NCBI GenBank assembly: GCA_003671195.1
Contig: QWPJ01000077.1
Coordinates: 1-32,086 of the forward strand
Length of the DNA: 32,086 nt
Origin: Planctomycetota bacterium
Lineage (GTDB): Bacteria; Planctomycetota; Planctomycetia; Pirellulales; Pirellulaceae
Reading direction: 5' to 3'
Under the pieces are notes generated by a model. The model ran no database searches and was not told the DNA's origin. It worked only from the letters and a program-made list of their open reading frames with translations. This document shows positions 16,574 through 23,407 of this stretch, piece by piece; the first letter of the stretch is position 1, and each line of letters begins with the position of its first letter. The position numbers and the translations under genes are program-made.

Positions 16574-16597
16574 CGTAGAAGACTCCTTGGAAAGCGA

Positions 16598-17788
16598 TCA
16601 GGCGTTGGCCAGATCGGCGATGTAAAAGCTTCCGTAGGTGTGGACTCGATCGAGCTGATGGAGTTGGGAAGCCAGATCGGTATGGTAGGTCAAGAGCTCG
16701 GGGAGCAGATAGGATTTGCCGTTTCGCGTGACGGTCACATCGTTGAGGAAATCGGTGCGCAGACCGCCCGATCGCCATAGGATTCGGGTGTTCGGAGCGG
16801 CTCGATCGAGGATCGCTTGCCACTCGGATTCCAGGAGCGGGAAGTAGTGATCGCTGAGCCAATCCATATGATCCAAGAGGACGAATCGGGAGATTGTGCC
16901 TTGGTGTTTTCGCAGGAACCCTTCGACCGAATCGGTGCGAACCGTGAGTTGATCGAGCAAGCCGTCGCGAAGTTTTTGGAAGTTCTCCGGCTTGAGATAT
17001 TCCGGGCAACACGCCGGGGTGTAGGATCCGGTGATGTAGACTCGCCAGAAGTAGTTGTCTTGGATGGGCAGTTTGGAAAAGACCGTATCGATCGAGTCTT
17101 CGACGAACTTGACGATCCCGCCAGGGTACTGATCATCGATCTGTTTGCGTTGGGCTTTGGGAACCCCCAAAAGGCTCAGTGTTGTGTCGCGGTTCATCGC
17201 AAACTGCAGGGTCTTTGACCAGACCTTTTCTTTGAGATCCGCATAGAGCTCGCGTTGCGTATCGAGCGAGGAAGCGTCGATGAGTTCGTTGATTTCGCCT
17301 CGGCATCGGGCGACCTTGTTGATGTAATTGCCGACCATGTGGGCAAAGGTCCCGGAGGTCCCTCGGAAATAAAAGGACTTCTTGGGGTGATCGAAGAACT
17401 TGATCCACCGGTCCCAGTACTTGCGGGACTGCGCCGATAGGTTTTCGCGAAGTTTCGCTGCGTAGAGGGATTCGGCCATCGGGAGATGCCCGCGTCCGAA
17501 CATGTCGAAGAACTGCTCGTAGCTCAGATTGCGGATCGCGGATGCCTTAAGCTCCAGCAGCGCGTTTTGACGAGGGTTCATGTCGACGGCGTAGACATGG
17601 CCCGCACCGGCTAGCAGGTAGTCCAAGGCGTTGCAGCCGGCCGAGGTGATGACCAACAACCGGTCTTGGGAGGTCAGGTTGAGCGTTTGGCGATCAAGCC
17701 TAGGGTCCTCCCAGCAGGTGTTGTATACGAGATTGTTCCCATGGACGAACTGGAATACACGTCGACTGACCCATTCACTAATTGGCAT
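16598..17788 (-). CDS. btaA: DUF3419 / BtaA-like S-adenosylmethionine:diacylglycerol 3-amino-3-carboxypropyl transferase
   Basis: 396 aa, about the size of BtaA of Rhodobacter. BtaA transfers the 3-amino-3-carboxypropyl group of SAM to diacylglycerol, making the homoserine lipid precursor of the betaine lipid DGTS. Family features: an N-terminal 'LVYNTCWEDPRLDRQTL', a SAM-site-like glycine segment 'VITSAGCNALDYLLAGAGHV', then the acidic 'YAVDMNPRQNALLELK', and C-terminal 'FVLLDHMDWL' and 'ILWRSGGL'. No BtaB N-methyltransferase adjoins it. Its 3' neighbour is argJ, 24 bases away. DUF3419 also contains members of unproven function, so the exact substrate is inferred. Confidence 0.85.
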   Translation of the reverse strand: MPISEWVSRRVFQFVHGNNLVYNTCWEDPRLDRQTLNLTSQDRLLVITSAGCNALDYLLAGAGHVYAVDMNPRQNALLELKASAIRNLSYEQFFDMFGRGHLPMAESLYAAKLRENLSAQSRKYWDRWIKFFDHPKKSFYFRGTSGTFAHMVGNYINKVARCRGEINELIDASSLDTQRELYADLKEKVWSKTLQFAMNRDTTLSLLGVPKAQRKQIDDQYPGGIVKFVEDSIDTVFSKLPIQDNYFWRVYITGSYTPACCPEYLKPENFQKLRDGLLDQLTVRTDSVEGFLRKHQGTISRFVLLDHMDWLSDHYFPLLESEWQAILDRAAPNTRILWRSGGLRTDFLNDVTVTRNGKSYLLPELLTYHTDLASQLHQLDRVHTYGSFYIADLANA

Positions 17789-17817
17789 CGGCTTGAAAAA
17801 TCTAAGTTGCTAGCGGT

Positions 17818-18603
17818 TTAAGGTTGTTTGCGATTCTGGTTGTTGGGTACCTGATTGGGATTCGCGTTCGGATTCGCGTTCGGGTTGGCCTGATTCGGAT
17901 TCGCGTTCGGGTTTGCGTTCGGCGGATTGGCGGCGTTGGGGTTGGCTTGGTTGGCCTTTTGGTTCGGATCCAATGCGGGAGCTTTACGCTGTCCGGCGTT
18001 GGTCATCGGACGGATCGCATCGCCACCGACAGGAAGTAGGGTATTCATTTGGGCGACGCCGGAGTTTTCCATCGCGCGGTTCCATGGAATCGCGAAAGCG
18101 ACGAAGGTCCCGAGCTTGACGTCGACGACATAGATCAACGATTGCGCGGCTCGAACCTGGCCCCCGGATGGACCCGATGCAGAACCGCCGCTTACAAGCA
18201 GGTATTCCGGATTCTTGCCACCTGCGGTGCCTAGATACTGAATGACATTCGTAGCGAACAATCCACCGAAGGCTTGCATACGTGGGTAGTAAACCCAGCC
18301 TTTAAGGTCCCCTGTGAGGAAATCCAGTGCGAAGAAGCCTTCGGCCTCTTCCCCGGCGGCTGCGGTGCAAACAGCGATGTTCGCAGCGCCATGCGTTGCG
18401 GTGGCTTTGAGCCATTCGACGGGTAGGTCGGGATGAAGACGGTTGCCTGGAATGCTCTTGGAGCTTTCAAGCTCCAAGAGAGCCGCCGAGTTGGCCGACC
18501 ATCGACCGACGAAGTAGGAACTTGCAAGCATTGCACAAAGGGCAACACCCGAACATAGTCCGATCCAGAACGTTTTTCCAAAGCGGGTTTGGCGCATGTC
18601 CAC
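17818..18603 (-). CDS. Membrane-anchored protein with Asn/Pro-rich tail
   Basis: No family recognised. I chose GTG 18603 (261 aa) because GGGAGG (18612-18617) lies 8 bases upstream; ATG 18597 is possible but is 14 bases from that site. A basic start (MRQTRFGKTF) is followed by one membrane segment (WIGLCSGVALCAMLASSYFV), placing the rest outside the cytoplasm. The central ~150 residues are globular, with 'EEAEGFFALDFLTGDLKGWV' and 'AAQSLIYVVDVKLGTFVAFA', suggestive of a beta-structured domain. The last ~50 residues are low-complexity NPNANPNQ-type repeats, probably disordered. Planctomycetes carry many such lineage-specific proteins. It is on the same strand as the TIGR03000 gene but separated from it by a terminator. 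Confidence 0.8.
   Translation of the reverse strand: MDMRQTRFGKTFWIGLCSGVALCAMLASSYFVGRWSANSAALLELESSKSIPGNRLHPDLPVEWLKATATHGAANIAVCTAAAGEEAEGFFALDFLTGDLKGWVYYPRMQAFGGLFATNVIQYLGTAGGKNPEYLLVSGGSASGPSGGQVRAAQSLIYVVDVKLGTFVAFAIPWNRAMENSGVAQMNTLLPVGGDAIRPMTNAGQRKAPALDPNQKANQANPNAANPPNANPNANPNQANPNANPNANPNQVPNNQNRKQP
17824..17965 (-). repeat. Degenerate tandem repeat encoding NPNANP-type tail
   Basis: Short in-frame units such as attcgcgttcgg/gttcgggtt recur and translate on the minus strand to NPNANPNQANPNANPNANPN, near the C-terminus of the membrane-anchored protein. Confidence 0.75.
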
Positions 18604-18611
18604 GTTAGAAA

Positions 18612-18617
18612 CCTCCC
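18612..18617 (-). promoter_or_regulatory. Ribosome binding site deciding a GTG start
   Basis: The minus strand reads GGGAGG, then 8 bases, then GTG at 18603. The in-frame ATG two codons later would have a 14-base spacer. Confidence 0.5.
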
Positions 18618-18699
18618 ATATGCAATCCGAACAAACCAAGACCTCTATTAGTGTATCGGATTTCCGATACGACTTGAACGGAACTTGGTACAAACGGGC

Positions 18700-18738
18700 G
18701 TAAAAAAACCCTGCTGGGTGTAAAAACCTAGCAGGGTT
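18700..18738 (-). terminator. Intrinsic terminator of the TIGR03000 gene
   Basis: On the minus strand, AACCCTGCT (18738-18730) and AGCAGGGTT (18715-18707) form a 9-bp perfect stem with a 14-base loop. A run of T residues follows (18708-18702). It lies ~30 bases after the TIGR03000 stop codon and before the next minus-strand gene. Confidence 0.85.
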
Positions 18739-18766
18739 CCGGTGGATGAAAACCGGCTTGCGAAAA

Positions 18767-19930
18767 CTAATCGATCGAAGCCAACTTGTTGGCCTGGATA
18801 TCCGCGAAATTGAAGCTCATCTCGAGCTTGTCCCCGCCGATCAATCGGATGGTCTTTTCCTTGGTAACCCCGTTGAGGGTGACTTGGATTTTGTAGTCAT
18901 CCCAAGCTTCGCCGACCTTGAGCTGCTTGGTGCGGTAAACGCGTAGGTTCCCGTCGCTCTTGGTCGAGTTGTTGGCCAGGACCACAGAGGCCCCTTCAGG
19001 AACGTTGAGCGTCAGAGTCGTCTCGACAGGGTCATCGCTGGACGAAGGGTCGAAAACCAAGGATTCGGCGCTGCCGGACTTGGCGATGACGGTCTTGGTC
19101 TGGCTGACTTCCTTGCCGTCGACTTCATAGACAGCTTGGACTTCAAATCGATACGCTTCGCTCGGATTGAGATCCTTGCTGACGAATTGACGCGAGGTTC
19201 CAGTCGCCTTGGTCGGATTTCCGTTGACGAAGACTTTCGCATTCATCGGTACGTCAACTGTAAGCTGCACTTCGGTGCCCGAGACCGACGGCTTGGTCGA
19301 CCAAGCTCGGCTGGCCGAGAACGTTTGGCCGCCGATGTAGCCATCGTTCGTCGAGTTCATCGGAACGGTGTAGCCACCTTCGGTTGCCCCGTACTCATAG
19401 GACGGAACGTAGTAGCTCGAGCCGCCGTAGCTGCTGCCGGAGGAACCTCCTGAGTAGCCGCCACCGGACGAACCACCGCCTGAAGAGCCGCCTGAGGAAC
19501 CGCTACCGTAATGGCTGGTATAGCCGCTGCGGTAGTAGCTGCTGCCGGAGGAACCACCGCCTGAGGAACCGCTACCGTAGTAGCTGCCCCCTGAGGATCC
19601 TCCGCCCGAGGATCCATAGCTGCTGACGCGGTACGATCCGGAGGATCCGTAACCGCCCGAGCTGCCGTGGCTGGAATTCCGTCTCGCTGCGTGCCGGGCA
19701 TGCTTGGCCGCAAGATGCGCATGAACGTGATCGTGCAGGCGACGCAACGGTCCGACATAGCCGCCCGATGATCCACCTGAAGATCCACCCGAAGATCCAT
19801 AGTGTCCACTCGAGCCGTATCCACCGCTCGAACCGTATCCACCACTCGAACCATGGCCGGCCAAAGCATCGGCTCCGACCCATCCTGCGGTCACGACGGC
19901 AAGGGCCGTCAACAACATCCGTTTGATCAT
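18767..19930 (-). CDS. Secreted Gly/Ser-rich protein with two TIGR03000 domains
   Basis: 387 aa from ATG 19930, with AGGAG ten bases upstream. A signal peptide (MIKRMLLTALAVVTAGWVGADALA) is followed by ~170 residues of GSSGGYGSS-type low complexity, interrupted by a His/Arg/Ala-rich segment ('LRRLHDHVHAHLAAKHARHA'). The C-terminal half has two beta-rich domains, ~215-295 ('LTVDVPMNAKVFVNGNPTKA', 'YRFEVQAVYEVDGKEV') and ~302-376 ('LTLNVPEGASVVLANNSTKS'). The first clearly matches TIGR03000, a domain described from planctomycetes; the second is a diverged copy. The protein is presumably a surface or envelope structural component. Function is unknown. Confidence 0.88.
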   Translation of the reverse strand: MIKRMLLTALAVVTAGWVGADALAGHGSSGGYGSSGGYGSSGHYGSSGGSSGGSSGGYVGPLRRLHDHVHAHLAAKHARHAARRNSSHGSSGGYGSSGSYRVSSYGSSGGGSSGGSYYGSGSSGGGSSGSSYYRSGYTSHYGSGSSGGSSGGGSSGGGYSGGSSGSSYGGSSYYVPSYEYGATEGGYTVPMNSTNDGYIGGQTFSASRAWSTKPSVSGTEVQLTVDVPMNAKVFVNGNPTKATGTSRQFVSKDLNPSEAYRFEVQAVYEVDGKEVSQTKTVIAKSGSAESLVFDPSSSDDPVETTLTLNVPEGASVVLANNSTKSDGNLRVYRTKQLKVGEAWDDYKIQVTLNGVTKEKTIRLIGGDKLEMSFNFADIQANKLASID

Positions 19931-20220
19931 CTTTCGATCGCTCCTGTACGTGTACTCAAGGGGTGCATCTGCGTTGTGCTTGAACTAGGACTTGCGCAAC
20001 CTCAACGCAGCGCAAGCTTTCGACGCATAACGCGCCGATTCGTTCCTTGAGAATAAACCAAAAGCTGGGCAATTCAAGGCGACTGGGCAAGATTTAACGC
20101 GCACGTCCGACCGGATTTATCCTAGGATTCCGGTTAGATCTCCGAGTGGAGACCCAAAAGCAGCCCCCGCGATTACCCCGCGATTACCCCGCGACATATC
20201 CCCGAGATCCTATTCGGGGG
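19931..20220. other. Spacer with small direct repeats and a weak hairpin
   Basis: No supported gene. It holds the TIGR03000 upstream region, two tandem copies of gattaccccgc (20171-20181, 20182-20192), and a hairpin CCCCGA/TCGGGG (20200-20205 with 20214-20219) just after the phosphoesterase stop. The hairpin lacks a T-run, so it is at best a weak terminator. Confidence 0.5.
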
Positions 20221-21231
20221 CTATTTCGGACCACTAGGGGCCTGCGCAGGACGAGCGATCGCGCTGCGGACGGCCTGCAGGACCCTGGATTGGACTTCGC
20301 CAAATTCGCCGTCGAGAAACGCACCTGCTGCGGCCCGGTGCCCTCCCCCACCGAACTGCCTTGCCAACTCGTTGCAATCGACATGGCAGCGGGAGCGGAA
20401 GCTGATTTTGAAGCCACCCTTGAGCTGTTCGATGAAGATCACTGCGACCTTGGTCCCCTCGACGGCCAGGGTCAAGTTGATCGCATCTTCGGTGTCGCTG
20501 GCAAGTGCCCCGGATTCGGCAAAGTCTTCCTTGCGAACATACGTGTGGACCAGTTGACCGTTGCACTCGTCGGTCGCGCGGGCAAGAATTCGACCGCGCA
20601 GTCGGACTCTTCCGATCGTGTCGCGTTCGTACAGATCGCCGTAGATCGTCGATGGGGATGCTCCCTGATCGACCAGCTCGGCGATCACTCGGTAGGTCTC
20701 GCTGGTCGTCGAGTTGAAACGGAACCAACCGGTATCCGTGGCGATCGCCGCATAGAGCGCATTGGCCATCGATTTGGTGATGGGGACTTGGGCATGCTTG
20801 GCGCAGAGGGTCACCAGATGGCCGGTCGCCTCGGCGCTGGTGTCCTTGAAAAACTCGGTCCCGAGGTCATCCTCGCCGACATGGTGGTCGATGACGATTT
20901 TACGGCCAGGGAAACGACGAAGGGCTTCGGCCATGGGGCCGAGTTGCGCCCAGGCGCTTGTGTCCAGGACGATCAAACAATCGCCGGTGACCTCCTCGAG
21001 ATCGATACTCTCACCCAATACGCGGATGTTCTGCCGTGGGTCCAAGAACGAGAGGGTCGGCGGGGTAGGATGCCCGTTGACGATAGTGACTTGCTTGCCC
21101 AAACCAGCGAGCACACCGGCCATTCCGATTTCGCTGCCGATCGCATCGCAATCGGGTCGGATGTGGCTCGTGAGGATAAAACGCTGGTGCGAACGAAGGA
21201 TAGGAATCAGCCGGTCCCAGGCTAGTGTCAT
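20221..21231 (-). CDS. DHH/DHHA1 phosphoesterase (NrnA-like nanoRNase / pAp phosphatase)
   Basis: 336 aa from ATG 21231; a GTG at 21273 would add 14 acidic residues. The family degrades short RNA oligomers and/or dephosphorylates 3'-phosphoadenosine 5'-phosphate, or hydrolyses c-di-AMP/pApA, in the cytosol. Metal-binding motifs are 'SHIRPDCDAIGSE', Asp in 'IVLDTSAW', the DHH in 'KIVIDHHVGED', and Asp in 'AAIATDTGWFRF'. The DHHA1 substrate-binding motif is 'FGGGGHRAAAG', near the C-terminus. Length and domain order match NrnA. Which of these substrates dominates cannot be told. It stands alone between the importer genes and the TIGR03000 gene. Confidence 0.93.
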   Translation of the reverse strand: MTLAWDRLIPILRSHQRFILTSHIRPDCDAIGSEIGMAGVLAGLGKQVTIVNGHPTPPTLSFLDPRQNIRVLGESIDLEEVTGDCLIVLDTSAWAQLGPMAEALRRFPGRKIVIDHHVGEDDLGTEFFKDTSAEATGHLVTLCAKHAQVPITKSMANALYAAIATDTGWFRFNSTTSETYRVIAELVDQGASPSTIYGDLYERDTIGRVRLRGRILARATDECNGQLVHTYVRKEDFAESGALASDTEDAINLTLAVEGTKVAVIFIEQLKGGFKISFRSRCHVDCNELARQFGGGGHRAAAGAFLDGEFGEVQSRVLQAVRSAIARPAQAPSGPK

Positions 21232-21361
21232 GTCATTGCGGTTTTCTAGTAAGGGATCTTCAGTTTGATCCACAGACTCTCAGGCAGGGAAACTTGGGTA
21301 CGACTCAGTCGGCAGTATAACCGAATATGGCTCTAGAGTGTGGGAGACGCCTTGGAGTGGC

Positions 21362-22159
21362 TCAGGCGGCCGATTCAAAGCCCGTGTCGATCGTCCAGCG
21401 TCGCAAGGCCCATCGGTTGAGGAGTTCGACACCTAGAAAAAGCAGGATACCTAGGAGCGTGCATGCCAAGATCGCTCCGATGAGTTCGGCGGTTCGAAGG
21501 TTTGCCTGCATGGCGTTCATCAGGGATCCGAGTCCATCGCTGGTCCCGGAATTTCCTACGAAAAGCTCTCCGACAATCGCCCCGATGACCGCCAAGCCGC
21601 AACTGATTCTCAAGCCTTGGACCAGGGCTCGCATGGCCGATGGGATCCGCAATTTCAAAAGCGTCTGCCAACGTGATGCCCCTTGGAGGCGGAACAGATC
21701 CAGGTGATTCGAATCGATCGAAAGCAATCCGCTCGTGACGTTCGAAATGATCGGAAAGATGCTGATGATGCACGAAACGAGCACCACGGTCCGGAACTCC
21801 GCGCCGCTCCAGACGATCAGCAACGGCGCAATGGCCACGATCGGAACGGTCTGTAGGAAGATGACATAAGGGTACAGTGCGGTTCGGATCCAAGCCGATT
21901 GGCTGAAGAGAATCGCCACGAGCGAACCGATCAGGGCGCTGGCTCCGAGACCTAGCATGGCGGCCTGGAGGGTAACCCAAGAGCCCTGGACGAGCCGGAC
22001 CCGCTCGGTCCAGATGGCTTGAAGCACCCGGGCTGGTTTGGGCAAAAGGATCGGCGGAAGCTTGAACCAGTCGACGGCCAAGTGCCAAGCGATGGCCACT
22101 GCGACCAGTACGCCGATAGGGGCTGCGATGCGTATCCAAAGCGGAGACTTGCTGTTCAT
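21362..22159 (-). CDS. ABC importer permease (SsuC/TauC/NrtB-like)
   Basis: 265 aa with about six membrane segments and the BPD_transp_1 fold. The cytoplasmic coupling loop is 'DLFRLQGASRWQTLLKLRIP', containing the EAA-like G-A-S motif, followed by 'ALVQGLRISCGLAVIGAIVG'. This pattern is typical of nitrate/sulfonate/taurine (and pyrimidine-precursor) importers. Its ATG overlaps the TGA of the ATPase gene (ATGA, 22156-22159), indicating coupled translation. The periplasmic substrate-binding protein is not adjacent, so the substrate cannot be assigned. Confidence 0.93.
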   Translation of the reverse strand: MNSKSPLWIRIAAPIGVLVAVAIAWHLAVDWFKLPPILLPKPARVLQAIWTERVRLVQGSWVTLQAAMLGLGASALIGSLVAILFSQSAWIRTALYPYVIFLQTVPIVAIAPLLIVWSGAEFRTVVLVSCIISIFPIISNVTSGLLSIDSNHLDLFRLQGASRWQTLLKLRIPSAMRALVQGLRISCGLAVIGAIVGELFVGNSGTSDGLGSLMNAMQANLRTAELIGAILACTLLGILLFLGVELLNRWALRRWTIDTGFESAA

Positions 22160-22926
22160 ACCGTAGAGTTCCTGATCAACGACTCGCTCAGACGGCCATA
22201 ATAAGCAGCAAACTCGGGCGAACTTCGAACCTGGGGATTTCTCGGGAAAGGCAAATCGACTGCGATCTGCTCGCCGATGGTCCCTTGCCTGAACACCGCG
22301 ATCGAATGGCTCAGGTAGATCGCTTCGGAGATATTGTGGGTAACAAACAGCATGGTCGTTTTGGTCTGCTCGACGATTCGCAAGAGCAGATCGTTGAGTT
22401 TGGATCGGAGCATATCGTCCAGGGCGGCAAAAGGTTCATCCAAAAGCAGGATGTCCGGTTGGGTGATCAACGCCCGGGCGATCGATGCGCGCATCTTCAT
22501 CCCGCCGGAAAGTTGGTGGGGTTTTTTGTGCCAGTCGGTCCCTTTGAACCCCACCAATTCCAGGACGTTTTGGATCCGAGATTCGAGCTCCTGGCCAGAG
22601 AGTCCTTGTCGCAACTCCCAAGGCAAACGGACGTTTTGCCAGACACTTCGCCACGGGAGCAACGCCGATTCCTGGAAGACAAACGCAAGTTTATGTTGGG
22701 AAGCTCGCACGCTTTGGCCTTCGATTCGGACGGTGCCGCTGGTCGGTTCGGTCAACCCTGCGATGACTCGCAGCAGAGTGCTTTTTCCACAACCGCTAGG
22801 ACCCAGCAGGGTGGTGATCTGCCCGAGAGGGACATCGAGATCCAGACCATCGAGGATCGTCTGCTTGGCCCCCCGTTGAGAAAAAATAACCCGCAAACCC
22901 TCGCACTCTATCGCAACTGCTGGCAT
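22156..22926 (-). CDS. ABC importer ATP-binding protein (SsuB/TauB/NrtD-like)
   Basis: 256 aa. Walker A GPSGCGKST is at 42-50, the Q-loop Gln is in 'FVFQESALLPW', the signature LSGGMKMR is at 139-146, Walker B ILLLDE is at 159-164 with catalytic Glu164, and the switch His is in 'LFVTHNISEAI'. 'ESALLPWRSVWQNV' is characteristic of the nitrate/sulfonate/taurine subfamily. It powers the permease encoded directly downstream, with a 4-base gene overlap. No binding-protein gene lies on either side: upstream is a ~480-base spacer before a divergent giant gene. Confidence 0.95.
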   Translation of the reverse strand: MPAVAIECEGLRVIFSQRGAKQTILDGLDLDVPLGQITTLLGPSGCGKSTLLRVIAGLTEPTSGTVRIEGQSVRASQHKLAFVFQESALLPWRSVWQNVRLPWELRQGLSGQELESRIQNVLELVGFKGTDWHKKPHQLSGGMKMRASIARALITQPDILLLDEPFAALDDMLRSKLNDLLLRIVEQTKTTMLFVTHNISEAIYLSHSIAVFRQGTIGEQIAVDLPFPRNPQVRSSPEFAAYYGRLSESLIRNSTV

Positions 22927-23233
22927 CGATGAAACTTCAAAAACGGGTCTTCAAAAACAGGGATTGGTCCAAAGTCCCCTCGTAGGGGTCAGATCCTATG
23001 GTAGCCGAAGCGGCAAGTGGATGGTTTGAGCTCTTCAGCGTTTCCGCGTGGGCATTCGCGCTGCGAGGAATGCAAGCATTTTAGCCAAAATCGCCGCTTT
23101 CAGGGAGTTGGGACGCTGTCGGAACTGTAAATGCATTGCAGCTCATCATGCAACGCATCAGAAAGGCCTCCGATTTCGATAGAGTGTCGCGACCTGCCAG
23201 TGCGCTCGCAGGTGGTGCAAGCTCATTGAGGAT

Positions 23234-23277
23234 TTAGGTTGCTGGATGATAAGCTTTAGGTTGCTGGATAATAAGCT
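23234..23277 (+). repeat. 22-bp tandem duplication upstream of the glucan synthase
   Basis: Units at 23234-23255 and 23256-23277 start ttaggttgctggat and end ataagct, differing at one base (gataag versus aataag). They lie ~130 bases before the GTG start and could be a duplicated regulator site. That role is inference. Confidence 0.75.
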
Positions 23278-23397
23278 ATATGCCCTTTAAGCTCATGCGT
23301 TGGATTTAAATTAAGGATTACGGCTAACAAGGAATCCAAAGGGAGGCTACCATGAACGGGTTCGGCCCGTTGAAGGTATGTGGCTCTCTGAGCATTG

Positions 23398-23403
23398 AGG
23401 AGG
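23398..23403 (+). promoter_or_regulatory. Ribosome binding site of the giant glucan synthase gene
   Basis: AGGAGG lies four bases before GTG 23408. An in-frame stop (TGA 23396-23398) excludes any start further upstream. The nearby ATG at 23412 is out of frame. Confidence 0.7.
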
Positions 23404-23407
23404 ACCT

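Larger units (their letters stand above)
22927..23407. other. Divergent intergenic region before the glucan synthase
   Basis: No gene supported. It separates the importer operon from the divergent plus-strand giant gene and so must hold both promoters; I see no convincing -35/-10 pair. It contains a 22-bp tandem duplication, listed separately. Confidence 0.5.

Noticed and set aside
20146..21225. Long plus-strand open frame of 359 codons
   Set aside because: It is antisense to the DHH phosphoesterase, whose motifs (SHIRPDCDAIGSE, DHH, GGGGHRAAAG) are unmistakable. The plus frame has no recognisable domain.
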